Shown here piece by piece: positions 1 through 7,730 of a stretch of 64,000 nt of DNA. The notes under the pieces were generated by a model, which made no database searches, had not been told where the DNA came from, and saw only the letters and a program-made list of their open reading frames with translations. The first letter of the stretch is position 1, and every line of letters begins with the position of its first letter. The DNA is from CAZGUG01 sp964625335 (GTDB lineage: Bacteria; Bacillota; Clostridia; Ch29), in assembly GCA_964625335.1 (NCBI GenBank), contig CAZVBE010000002.1, forward strand, positions 1 through 64,000, in the 5' to 3' direction. Position numbers and translations under genes: made by a program.

Positions 1-426
1 CGATGGTTAGTAGAACAAACCCTGGTGTCTAGCGGCAGTTTGAGCGAAAGAGAAATACGGCCGCTTACGTCGAGGGTAAAGTGAAACTTCCATCGGAAGG
101 TGTCTTATCCTGCCGATGGTTAGTAGAACAAACCCTGGTGTCTAGCGGCAGTTTGAGCGAAAGAGAAATACGGCCGCTTACGTCGAGGGTAAAGTGAAAC
201 TTCCATCGGAAGGTGTCTTATCCTGCCGATGGTTAGTAGAACAAACCCTGGTGTCTAGCGGCAGTTTGAGCGAAAGAGAAAATACGGCCGCTTACGTCGA
301 GGGTAAAGTGAAACTTCCATCGGGAGGCGGGTTATCCTGCCGATGGTTAGTAGAACAAATCCTGGTGTCTAGCGGCAGTTTGAACGAAAGAGAAAATACG
401 GCCGCTTACATCGAGGGTAAAGTGAA
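1..426 (+). repeat. Tandem array of a 113-114 bp two-hairpin repeat (forward)
   Basis: Near-identical units begin at 1, 114, 227 and 341, so the period is 113, 113 and 114 bp. The array is cut by the window start. Each unit carries two inverted repeats: CCATCGG/CCGATGG (317-323 with 340-346) and AGCGGC/GCCGCT (371-376 with 401-406). Units differ by a few substitutions and one A in a run (agagaaat versus agagaaaat). An open frame across the array exists only where units are 114 bp and is a by-product. The array stops about 25 bp before the tgt start codon. The same repeat recurs inverted at 1977-2231. Confidence 0.9.
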
Positions 427-452
427 GGCAGGGTTATATACAGGAGGCTAGT

Positions 453-1565
453 ATGGCGATTGAGTTTAAGGTTATTAAGGAATGCAAAAGAACAGGAGCA
501 AGGCTGGGGGAGATTAGAACCCCACATGGAGTGATAAATACTCCGGTTTTTATGCCGGTAGGTACCCAGGCTACGGTGAAGGCTATGACACCCGAGGAGC
601 TCAAAGGCATGGAAGCGCAGATAGTCTTAAGCAATACCTACCACCTGTACATGCGCCCTGGGCATGAACTGATTAAACAGGCAGGCGGATTGCATAGGTT
701 TATGAACTGGGACAGGTCAATACTTACCGACAGCGGCGGTTTCCAGGTGTTCAGCCTGGGCAATTTGAGGGAGATTAAGGAGGAGGGTGTACATTTCCGC
801 TCCCACATAGACGGCTCCAAACATTTTATATCTCCCGAAAAGGCTGTGGAAATACAAAACGCCCTTGGGGCTGATATAATAATGTCCTTTGATGAATGCC
901 CGCCCTACCCCTGCGACTATACTTACGCAAAAAATTCTATGGAAATAACCACACGTTGGGCCGAGAGGTGCCTGAAGGCGCATAAAAGCACTGAGACCCA
1001 GGCCCTGTTCGGCATTATCCAGGGTTCGGTTTACAAGGATTTAAGAAAGGAAAGCGCCAGACAGATAACCTCGCTGGGTTTTCCCGGTTATGCGGTGGGG
1101 GGATTAAGCGTCGGGGAGCCCAAGGAATTTATGTATAATATGTTGGAGGAAACGGTGCCGCTTATGCCCGCCGGCAAACCAAGATACCTGATGGGGGTTG
1201 GCAGCCCGGATTCCCTCGTTGAAGGTGTTATAAGGGGAATTGATATGTTTGATTGCGTGCTGCAGACCAGGATAGCCAGAAACGGTACGGTGATGACAAG
1301 CAGGGGCAAGGTAGTGGTAAGGAACGCAGCCTATGCCGAGGATTTTTTGCCCCTTGACCCCGAATGCGATTGCTATACGTGTGCCAACTATTCCAGAGCT
1401 TACATAAGGCATTTAATCAAGGCTGACGAAATATTGGGTTTAAGGCTGACTACATACCACAACCTGTATTTTACTATAGGGCTTATGGACAAAATAAGAA
1501 AAGCGATACAAAGAGATTGTCTGCCCGAATTCAGGGAAGAATTTTTTGAAAGATACGGTTACTAA
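453..1565 (+). CDS. tgt: Queuine/preQ1 tRNA-guanine transglycosylase
   Basis: Bacterial TGT exchanges the guanine at position 34 of GUN-anticodon tRNAs for preQ1 in queuosine synthesis. At 370 aa it has the usual family length. The DSGGFQ motif is at residues 93-98. The FDC...TRIARNG segment contains the nucleophilic Asp region. The zinc ligands near the C-terminus are visible as C305, C307, C310 and H336. The ATG follows an AGGAGG site in the spacer after the repeat array. queA commonly precedes tgt in Clostridia, but here the repeat array lies upstream. yajC follows by 83 bp, the common tgt-yajC pairing. Confidence 0.97.
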   Translation: MAIEFKVIKECKRTGARLGEIRTPHGVINTPVFMPVGTQATVKAMTPEELKGMEAQIVLSNTYHLYMRPGHELIKQAGGLHRFMNWDRSILTDSGGFQVFSLGNLREIKEEGVHFRSHIDGSKHFISPEKAVEIQNALGADIIMSFDECPPYPCDYTYAKNSMEITTRWAERCLKAHKSTETQALFGIIQGSVYKDLRKESARQITSLGFPGYAVGGLSVGEPKEFMYNMLEETVPLMPAGKPRYLMGVGSPDSLVEGVIRGIDMFDCVLQTRIARNGTVMTSRGKVVVRNAAYAEDFLPLDPECDCYTCANYSRAYIRHLIKADEILGLRLTTYHNLYFTIGLMDKIRKAIQRDCLPEFREEFFERYGY

Positions 1566-1648
1566 ACTAAAAAAAAGTAATAATAGAGGAATTATCGAGT
1601 TTTTGGAGAATATAAAGTTGGATAGACTATTTCTAAGGAGGGATGCAG

Positions 1649-1921
1649 GTGGAGCAGATTATTCAATCGTTCGGTTTGCCAATAATATTATTGGTTGTTT
1701 TTTATTTCTTACTGATAGCGCCTCAAAGAAAAAAGGAAAAGAAAATTAAAGAAATGAGGGCAAACCTGAGAGAAGGCGATCAGGTTGTAACAATTGGGGG
1801 AATAATGGGTAAGGTTGTATCTATTAAGGAAGACACGGTTGTTGTCGAGGTTGGCTCTGACAAAATAAAGCTTAAGTTTGGCAAGTGGGCAATAGGTAAC
1901 GTAATTGAAAAGGACGAATAA
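1649..1921 (+). CDS. yajC: Preprotein translocase accessory subunit YajC
   Basis: Small single-pass membrane protein that associates with SecDF at the Sec translocon. It has one hydrophobic helix (about residues 5-24) ending in APQRKKEKK, then a short cytoplasmic domain with the family's GDQVVTIGGIMGKV segment. The GTG at 1649 is chosen because AAGGAGG at 1635-1641 lies 7 bases upstream. An ATG at 1643 overlaps the ribosome site and would add only two residues. The product is 90 aa. secD and secF lie about 3 kb downstream on the same strand. Confidence 0.93.
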   Translation: MEQIIQSFGLPIILLVVFYFLLIAPQRKKEKKIKEMRANLREGDQVVTIGGIMGKVVSIKEDTVVVEVGSDKIKLKFGKWAIGNVIEKDE

Positions 1922-1929
1922 ATAAAAAA

Positions 1930-1957
1930 AGAGCATTAAAATAATGCTCTTTTTTTA
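1930..1957 (+). terminator. Rho-independent terminator after yajC
   Basis: A perfect 9 bp stem, AGAGCATTA/TAATGCTCT, with a 3-base loop is followed by a run of seven T. It ends the tgt-yajC unit just before the inverted repeat array. Confidence 0.9.
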
Positions 1958-1976
1958 TGCGGATTAAACAGGATAA

Positions 1977-2231
1977 CCCGCCTTCCGATGGAAGTTTCAC
2001 TTTACCCTCGACGTAAGCGGCCGTATTTTCTCTTTCGTTCAAACTGCCGCTAGACACCAGGATTTGTTCTACTAACCATCGGCAGGATAACCCGCCTCCC
2101 GATGGAAGTTTCACTTTACCCTCGATGTAAGCGGCCGTATTTTCTCTTTCGTTCAAACTGCCGCTAGACACCAGGATTTGTTCTACTAACCATCGGCAGG
2201 ATAACCCGCCTTCCGATGGAAGTTTCACTTT
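1977..2231 (-). repeat. Tandem array of the same 114 bp repeat (inverted)
   Basis: About 2.2 units of the repeat found at 1-426, here in reverse orientation. Equivalent points fall at 1981, 2095 and 2209, a period of exactly 114 bp. The units keep both inverted repeats of the forward array. The array runs from just past the yajC terminator to about 65 bp before the next gene, so tgt-yajC is bracketed by arrays in opposite orientation. A minus-strand open frame through it is a repeat by-product. Confidence 0.9.
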
Positions 2232-2295
2232 ATAGTAATAAAATCCGTACAAGAGCATAAGTTTGTCATAAGAAAATTAATTTGGAGGGATTATC

Positions 2296-2685
2296 ATGAA
2301 GGACAACCGGGGGGATAATAGGTTGAGAATGTCCATTATTCTTAAATCCGTAAGTATTGGGTACGGTTTTTCTTTGATATGCTTTTTGCTGCTTGCAGTT
2401 CTTGTGACCTATACACGGCTTTCGGAGGGTATCGTGCCAACGGTTACCCAGGGAATAATAATTATTGGGCTTACTATTTCAGGAGCCAGCGCAGCAATAA
2501 AGTCCAAAACCAGGGGTTGGCTGTACGGAGTAATATGTGGGATTTTGTTCATAGGAGTCATTGTAATTGTCAGTTGGATAGCGGTGGAAGGTTTTACTTT
2601 TGATAAATATCTCCTTTCCAAAATTGTCTTGGGAATAATGGTAGGAGCCATTGGGGGTATGATTGGGATAAACCTGACAAGATGA
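2296..2685 (+). CDS. TIGR04086-type four-helix membrane protein
   Basis: A 129-aa protein with about four hydrophobic segments spanning nearly its whole length and no catalytic motif. Position (between yajC and the SCIFF gene scfA) and composition match the TIGR04086 family of Clostridial membrane proteins, whose function is unknown to me. The ATG follows a TTGGAGGGA ribosome site. Its regular position beside scfA-scfB suggests, without proof, a role near peptide export or the Sec machinery. Confidence 0.75.
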   Translation: MKDNRGDNRLRMSIILKSVSIGYGFSLICFLLLAVLVTYTRLSEGIVPTVTQGIIIIGLTISGASAAIKSKTRGWLYGVICGILFIGVIVIVSWIAVEGFTFDKYLLSKIVLGIMVGAIGGMIGINLTR

Positions 2686-2715
2686 TGAAAATTGCTTTTA
2701 TTAAAAACTCCATTG

Positions 2716-2724
2716 TGCTATAAT
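2716..2724 (+). promoter_or_regulatory. Extended -10 promoter element for scfA
   Basis: TGC-TATAAT is an extended -10 hexamer 36 bp before the scfA start codon. No good -35 lies at the expected distance, which fits an extended -10 promoter. It suggests the peptide gene has its own transcript. Confidence 0.55.
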
Positions 2725-2759
2725 TTTATACTGGGAACATAAAAAGAGGAGGAACTGAC

Positions 2760-2915
2760 ATGAAACATATAAAAACCATAATCGGGGCTACGTTCAAAGA
2801 AACCTTGAATAAGAGCGGCTGCGGGGAATGCCAATCTTCCTGCCAGTCGGCATGTAAGACCTCATGCACCGTTGCTAATCAGGAATGTGAAAACAAGCAA
2901 CAAAAAAGCAGCTAA
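2760..2915 (+). CDS. scfA: SCIFF six-cysteine ranthipeptide precursor
   Basis: A 51-aa peptide whose C-terminal half carries six cysteines (residues 21, 24, 28, 32, 36 and 43), the defining pattern of SCIFF (six Cys in forty-five residues). In known systems the partner radical SAM enzyme links cysteine sulfur to the carbon chain of a Thr, giving thioether (ranthipeptide) bridges; candidate Thr residues lie between the cysteines. The maturase gene follows directly. A good GGAGG site precedes the ATG and a terminator follows the stop codon, so the precursor may be made in excess over its enzyme. Confidence 0.93.
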   Translation: MKHIKTIIGATFKETLNKSGCGECQSSCQSACKTSCTVANQECENKQQKSS

Positions 2916-2928
2916 GCTGCTTTTTTTT
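2902..2928 (+). terminator. Terminator overlapping the scfA stop codon
   Basis: GCAGC/GCTGC with flanking A and T runs forms a stem whose 3-base loop is the scfA TAA itself, followed by eight T. Partial read-through would couple low scfB expression to high scfA expression. Confidence 0.85.
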
Positions 2929-2969
2929 CAGTAGAAAAAATAAGAAATAAAGACAGCGGGGGGATAGGG

Positions 2970-4361
2970 GTGGCGTTAATTCATAAGTTTATTAAGAATG
3001 GGGTTCCGATTGTGCTGGATGTGGCAAGCGGGGCCGTCCATGTGGTGGACAAGCCTGTATTTCGAATACTCGACTATTATCCGGAGCATAATGATGCCTA
3101 TATTCAGGAAAAACTAAAGGATGACTATGCTAATGAAGACATAAAAGAGGGTCTTGAGGAGATAATACAGCTTCAGGATAAGGGGCTTTTGTTTTCTGAG
3201 GATGTTTATGCCGGTATAGCCAGGCAAAGATACAATGATAACGTAATCAAAGCCCTTTGCCTGCATGTGGCCCACGATTGCAACTTAAATTGCAGGTACT
3301 GTTTTGCATCCCAGGGGAATTTCAACGGCGAAAAGCTTTTGATGGACAGCAAAACCGCCTTTAAGGCGGTGGACTTTCTTATTGAAAGGTCGGCAAACAG
3401 GCACAATATAGAAATAGATTTTTTCGGCGGAGAGCCGCTAATGAATTTCGATGTGGTAAAAAAAACAGTGGAGTACGGCAGGGCGAGGGCAAAAAGCTAC
3501 AATAAGACTATTAAGTTTACTCTGACCACCAATGCTCTGACCCTTGATCAGGATACTATTGAATACCTCAACGACAATATGTATAATGTTGTTCTGAGCC
3601 TGGACGGGAGGCCGGAAGTAAACGACAGGATGAGGTGCTTTGCCGACGGCTCGGGCAGTTATGATGCAATAATTGACAATATAAGCAGCTTTGTTCAAAG
3701 AAGGTCGGACAGAAACTATTATGTGAGGGGTACCTTTACAAGGGAAAACCTGGATTTTTGCGAAGACGTTCTTCATATAGCCGGTCTGGGTTTTAATAGT
3801 TTGTCGGTGGAACCGGTGGTTTGCACCCCCGGGGAACCTTACTCTATTAGGGAACAGGACTTAGAAATAATATTTGACGAATACGACAGGTTGTTTGACG
3901 AATGCAGCAAAAGGGCAGGGACGCCGGATGAATTTTATTTTTATCACTTTAAGGTAAACCTGTATAACGGACCCTGTGCCATAAAAAGGATTTCGGGATG
4001 CGGTGCCGGAAATCAATACCTTGCGGTTACTCCGGCGGGAGACCTGTATCCATGCCACCAGTTTGTCGGAGACAAGGATTTTCTCATGGGAAATGTTTTT
4101 CATGGTATATCGGACAAGGATATATCCGCTTTGTTCCGGGATTCCCATATCTATAATAAGGAGGACTGCAGCCAGTGCTGGGCAAGGCTTTGGTGCAGCG
4201 GGGGATGTCATGCGAATTCGTATAAAACAACCGGCAGCTTAAAAAAAAGCTATCAAATCGGTTGCCAAATGGAAAAGAAGAGGATAGAATGCGCAATAGC
4301 CTTGGAAGTCCTGGCAAGGATGAAGGAGGAAAACAATGATAGTAAGTTACAGGGGCAGTAA
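2970..4361 (+). CDS. scfB: SCIFF radical SAM maturase with SPASM domain
   Basis: Radical SAM enzyme that installs thioether bridges in the ScfA peptide. An N-terminal peptide-recognition region of about 90 residues precedes the CX3CX2C cluster motif (C104, C108, C111). FFGGEP follows as the SAM-binding motif. The C-terminal SPASM/twitch region has many cysteines (CAIKRISGCG, YPCHQF, CSQCWARLWCSGGC) for auxiliary iron-sulfur clusters. Length (463 aa) is normal. The start is GTG after a run of G. The 3' end overlaps the next gene by 26 bp, indicating cotranslation. Confidence 0.95.
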   Translation: MALIHKFIKNGVPIVLDVASGAVHVVDKPVFRILDYYPEHNDAYIQEKLKDDYANEDIKEGLEEIIQLQDKGLLFSEDVYAGIARQRYNDNVIKALCLHVAHDCNLNCRYCFASQGNFNGEKLLMDSKTAFKAVDFLIERSANRHNIEIDFFGGEPLMNFDVVKKTVEYGRARAKSYNKTIKFTLTTNALTLDQDTIEYLNDNMYNVVLSLDGRPEVNDRMRCFADGSGSYDAIIDNISSFVQRRSDRNYYVRGTFTRENLDFCEDVLHIAGLGFNSLSVEPVVCTPGEPYSIREQDLEIIFDEYDRLFDECSKRAGTPDEFYFYHFKVNLYNGPCAIKRISGCGAGNQYLAVTPAGDLYPCHQFVGDKDFLMGNVFHGISDKDISALFRDSHIYNKEDCSQCWARLWCSGGCHANSYKTTGSLKKSYQIGCQMEKKRIECAIALEVLARMKEENNDSKLQGQ

Positions 4362-4842
4362 ACCACAAATAGGTGAAAATGTGTTTATAGCTGAGGGCAC
4401 AGTAATTACAGGTAATTTTTCAATTGGCGCATATTCCGGTCTCTGGTATGGAGTAGCAGCCAGGGCTGATGTGGATAAAATATACATTGGCAGCCATACA
4501 AATATCCAGGACGGTTGTTTGCTGCACTGCAGCAGCGGTTTTCCTACCGTGATAGGCGATTACGTTACGGTGGGGCATGGGGCAATACTGCATGGATGCA
4601 GGGTTGCAGATAATTGCCTTATTGGAATGGGTTCCATAATAATGGACGGTGCAGAGATTGGCGAATATTCGATAATAGGAGCGGGAGCCCTTATCACGCC
4701 GGGCAAGAAAATTGCGCCCTATTCGGTGGTCATGGGCTCTCCGGGAAAAGTTATTAGGAGAACATCTGCCCAGGAGGAAAGCATCATAAAGCAAAGTGCT
4801 CTTGAATATGCGGAATTAGCAAGGGAGTATTTGTCGAATTGA
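4336..4842 (+). CDS. Gamma-class carbonic anhydrase family protein
   Basis: A 168-aa left-handed beta-helix protein with hexapeptide repeats. Candidate metal ligands are the His residues in SHTN, LLHCS and GHGAILHGC. Family members include archaeal Cam-like carbonic anhydrases and YrdA/PaaY proteins of unclear activity, so hydration of CO2 is inferred. The ribosome site AGGAGG and the ATG lie inside the 3' end of scfB. It sits between scfB and secD, an arrangement I recall in Clostridia without knowing why. Confidence 0.88.
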   Translation: MIVSYRGSKPQIGENVFIAEGTVITGNFSIGAYSGLWYGVAARADVDKIYIGSHTNIQDGCLLHCSSGFPTVIGDYVTVGHGAILHGCRVADNCLIGMGSIIMDGAEIGEYSIIGAGALITPGKKIAPYSVVMGSPGKVIRRTSAQEESIIKQSALEYAELAREYLSN

Positions 4843-4908
4843 TTGACGCACCTGCATGTCAGTAATATAATGTTTCTATCAACCGAAGATGCGAGGGGGA
4901 AGGATTTT

Positions 4909-6186
4909 ATGAATCTAAAACGGACAGTAATTTTTACAGCAGTGGTACTCATAATAGGGCTTTCGGCATACATTCTTTCCTTTGGAGCCAGTCTGGGCGC
5001 ATATGATATGATTCCTGTAAAGGATGCGATAAAATATGGCTTAGATTTAAGGGGCGGAGTATATGTAGTGTTGGAAGCCAAACCCGAAGAGGGCGGAGCA
5101 GTCTCGGACGAGACGCTTACCCGGGCTATTGCCACCATAAGGAACAGGGTGGACGGCCTGGGAGTTAGTGAACCGGTTATAGCCAAACAGGGAGAAAACA
5201 GAATAAGGATTGAGCTTCCGGATGTAACCGACAGCCAGAATGCTATAGATATAATAGGAAAGACTGCACAGCTTAAATTTTTAGATCCCGACGGAGAGAT
5301 GGTATTGACCGGTGATAATGTACGAAACGCTGAAGCGATATATCAAACCCATCCATCCGGTCGTAAAGAACCGGTGGTTTCCCTTGAACTGGATTCCGAA
5401 GGAGCCGGGCGTTTTGCGGATGTTACCGGGGCTATAATGGAAATACCCGATGTTCAGGGTTACCAGCCCGAAAGGTCTATATCAATAGTGCTGGACGAAG
5501 ATGTAATATCAGCTCCCGAGGTACAGGCCCATATAACCGACGGCAAAGCGATAATAAACGGTATGCCAAACATAGAGGCGGCCGCAGACCTTGCAACACT
5601 GATTAAAGCGGGGGCGCTGCCGGTTGATATGGAGGCAGTGGAGATAAGGACGGTGGGTCCCACCCTTGGAGCCAATTCCCTCGAAAGGAGCGCCAGGGCT
5701 GGATTTATAGGAATATTCCTTGTAATGTTGTTCATGGCTGTGTATTACAGGCTTCCAGGATTGGTTGCCAGCCTGTCACTTATAATATATATAATGATAG
5801 TACTGCTGATACTGGTTTCCATCAATGCGGCGCTGACACTGCCGGGTATAGCAGGGCTGCTATTGTCAATAGGTATGGCGGTGGATGCCAATGTTATAAT
5901 ATTTGAAAGGCTGAAAGAAGAATTAAGGAATGGAAAAAGCCTAAGGCCCGCCATTGACGCAGGATTTAAGAGAGCCTTCAGGACAATCCTGGATGCCAAT
6001 ATTACCACACTTATTGCGGCGGCGGTTCTTTTCTATCTGGGCGCAGGCCCGATACAGGGTTTTGCCGTGACGCTGACTGTTGGAATTCTTTCGAGTATGT
6101 TCACTGCCATTGTTATAACCAAAATGCTTCTCAAGATGGTTGTAGGGATGAATATCACCAGGAACACCAAGCTGTTTGGGGCATAG
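4909..6186 (+). CDS. secD: Protein translocase subunit SecD
   Basis: Proton-motive-force-driven accessory of SecYEG that helps pull exported proteins through. One N-terminal membrane helix is followed by the GLDLRGGVYVVLE signature, a large extracytoplasmic P1 domain (about residues 50-240), then five helices of the RND type. The ATG at 4909 is chosen because a purine-rich GAGGGGGAAGGA site precedes it and the hydrophobic helix begins right after; an earlier in-frame start would add 22 residues. Length is 425 aa, short as in Clostridia. secF follows. Confidence 0.96.
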   Translation: MNLKRTVIFTAVVLIIGLSAYILSFGASLGAYDMIPVKDAIKYGLDLRGGVYVVLEAKPEEGGAVSDETLTRAIATIRNRVDGLGVSEPVIAKQGENRIRIELPDVTDSQNAIDIIGKTAQLKFLDPDGEMVLTGDNVRNAEAIYQTHPSGRKEPVVSLELDSEGAGRFADVTGAIMEIPDVQGYQPERSISIVLDEDVISAPEVQAHITDGKAIINGMPNIEAAADLATLIKAGALPVDMEAVEIRTVGPTLGANSLERSARAGFIGIFLVMLFMAVYYRLPGLVASLSLIIYIMIVLLILVSINAALTLPGIAGLLLSIGMAVDANVIIFERLKEELRNGKSLRPAIDAGFKRAFRTILDANITTLIAAAVLFYLGAGPIQGFAVTLTVGILSSMFTAIVITKMLLKMVVGMNITRNTKLFGA

Positions 6187-6199
6187 GGGGGTGAAGCTA

Positions 6200-7078
6200 A
6201 TGAAAATTGTTGAAAAAAGCAGGCTGTGGTTTGGGTTATCAGGACTTGTGATACTGATTGGATTTGTGTTCATATTTATGATGGGTCTTAATCTGGGGAT
6301 TGATTTTACCGGCGGCACCATAATACAGATAGATTTGGGAAAAAGCTTTACCACACAGGAGGTCAGGGAAATAACCGACCAGTTTGACAAAGAAGCATCC
6401 ATAACCTATGCCGGGGAGAACAGAACCCAGGTACAGGTAAAAACCAAACTGGACCTCTCCGAGACCGAGAGGGCAGAAGTCTTTGACAAGTTCAGGGACA
6501 AGTACGGCCTGGATACCGAAGACCTGGTGTCCATGCAAAAAGTGGGTCCGACCATAGGGAACCAGCTTAAAAGACAGGCGGTGGTCTCCCTGGCGGTTGC
6601 AGCGCTGGGAATGCTTTTATATATTACCTATAGGTTTGAATTCAAATTCGGTGTTGTTGCAACAACTGCCCTTTTGCACGATGTGCTGGTTGTACTGGCA
6701 GTATATGCAATAATGCAGATACCTATAAATACATCCTTTATAGCAGCAATGCTGACAATAGTGGGGTATTCGATAAATGCCACCATCGTTATATTTGACA
6801 GGATAAGAGAAAATCGTGGATATATGAAAAAGGGAACTTCACTGACCGAGCTTGTTAACCTTAGCGTAACTCAGTCTGTAGCCCGTTCGGTTAATACTTC
6901 CTTTACTACCCTTCTGACAATAGGTATGATATATCTGCTGGGTGTCAGCGCCATTAAAGAGTTTGCGCTGCCGCTTATAGTGGGTATAATAAGCGGAACC
7001 TATTCATCGGTTCTGATAGCCGGGCCTCTGTGGGCATTTTGGAAGAACAAGGAAAAGCCCAGGGCAGGAAGGGCATAA
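6200..7078 (+). CDS. secF: Protein translocase subunit SecF
   Basis: Partner of SecD in the SecDF complex. It has one N-terminal helix, the GLNLGIDFTGGT signature, a short extracytoplasmic domain, and five further helices containing the conserved YSINATIVIFDRIRE region. The ATG at 6200 follows GGGGGGTGA and lies 13 bp after the secD stop. Length is 292 aa. A terminator follows immediately, closing the scfB-carbonic anhydrase-secDF unit. Confidence 0.96.
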   Translation: MKIVEKSRLWFGLSGLVILIGFVFIFMMGLNLGIDFTGGTIIQIDLGKSFTTQEVREITDQFDKEASITYAGENRTQVQVKTKLDLSETERAEVFDKFRDKYGLDTEDLVSMQKVGPTIGNQLKRQAVVSLAVAALGMLLYITYRFEFKFGVVATTALLHDVLVVLAVYAIMQIPINTSFIAAMLTIVGYSINATIVIFDRIRENRGYMKKGTSLTELVNLSVTQSVARSVNTSFTTLLTIGMIYLLGVSAIKEFALPLIVGIISGTYSSVLIAGPLWAFWKNKEKPRAGRA

Positions 7079-7102
7079 AAAAACGGCTTATGCCGTTTTT
7101 TT
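7076..7102 (+). terminator. Terminator after secF
   Basis: AAACGGC/GCCGTTT stem with a four-base loop and seven T directly after the secF stop codon. Confidence 0.88.
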
Positions 7103-7198
7103 ATGCCCTTATTCATCTCTTTTTTTTGCGTTGAAGGATTTTGGTTTGTCCCCATAGAATATGTAGAATATATTTATTCAATTATGGAGGTGTTATGG

Positions 7199-7600
7199 AT
7201 GCAGCTTACATATATACTTGCATTATTATTTGCGCTTATCGTGGCCATATTTGCAATACAAAACGCGCAGCCTGTAACGGTGGATTTTATGTTTAACCAA
7301 TTTCAGATTTCGCTGGCACTGGTAGTTTTAGTTTCTGCCTTCGCGGGTGCGATAATTCTTGGATTTCTGGGTATTTTCCGACAGGTAAAGGCAGGTTTCA
7401 AGATTAGGGAGATGAATTCAAAGACGAAAAAACTGGAGGAACAGTTAAAGGACACCGAGGGCAAGCTGACCGAAGCTAAGGAAAAGCTGGAACAGTTAAC
7501 TAACGGCCTGATAGGAAGGGACAAGGAAGACAACGAGCCCGGGGACAGACCGTCGGACACGGAGGACATTAACGAGCCCGGTCCACCGGCCGGGGAATAG
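7199..7600 (+). CDS. LapA-domain membrane protein
   Basis: A 133-aa protein with two membrane helices in the first 65 residues. The AIQNAQPVTVDFMF segment between them is typical of the LapA (DUF1049) family. A charged, probably coiled-coil tail of about 65 residues follows and ends in a Pro/Glu/Asp-rich stretch. GGAGG at 7186-7190 supports the ATG at 7199; a start 96 bp upstream would lack a site. In proteobacteria LapA works with LapB in envelope assembly, but no LapB is present here and the role in Firmicutes is unknown. Confidence 0.82.
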   Translation: MQLTYILALLFALIVAIFAIQNAQPVTVDFMFNQFQISLALVVLVSAFAGAIILGFLGIFRQVKAGFKIREMNSKTKKLEEQLKDTEGKLTEAKEKLEQLTNGLIGRDKEDNEPGDRPSDTEDINEPGPPAGE

Positions 7601-7616
7601 GAACGGAACATTAGCG

Positions 7617-7650
7617 GGAAGCGGTATAGTATACGGCTTCCTTATTTTTA
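7617..7650 (+). terminator. Terminator after lapA
   Basis: GGAAGCGGTAT pairs with ATACGGCTTCC and is followed by TTATTTTTA. Confidence 0.75.
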
Positions 7651-7730
7651 TGCGGAGCCGCCGTGCCATTTGATATGAGCTTTGGTTTTATTTATAATAG
7701 TATAGTATAGTTAATTTGGGGGATGCAGCT

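Noticed and set aside
1..426. CRISPR array
   Set aside because: Units are contiguous with no variable spacers and are far longer than CRISPR repeats; no cas genes nearby.
194..451. 85-codon open frame in the first repeat array, and a 128-codon minus-strand frame in the second
   Set aside because: Both are read through tandem repeats. Frame depends on 114 bp units and breaks at 113 bp ones, and there is no ribosome site tied to a sensible protein.
1..2231. Integron attC-like array
   Set aside because: Two hairpins per unit superficially recall attC sites, but there are no cassettes between units and no integrase.
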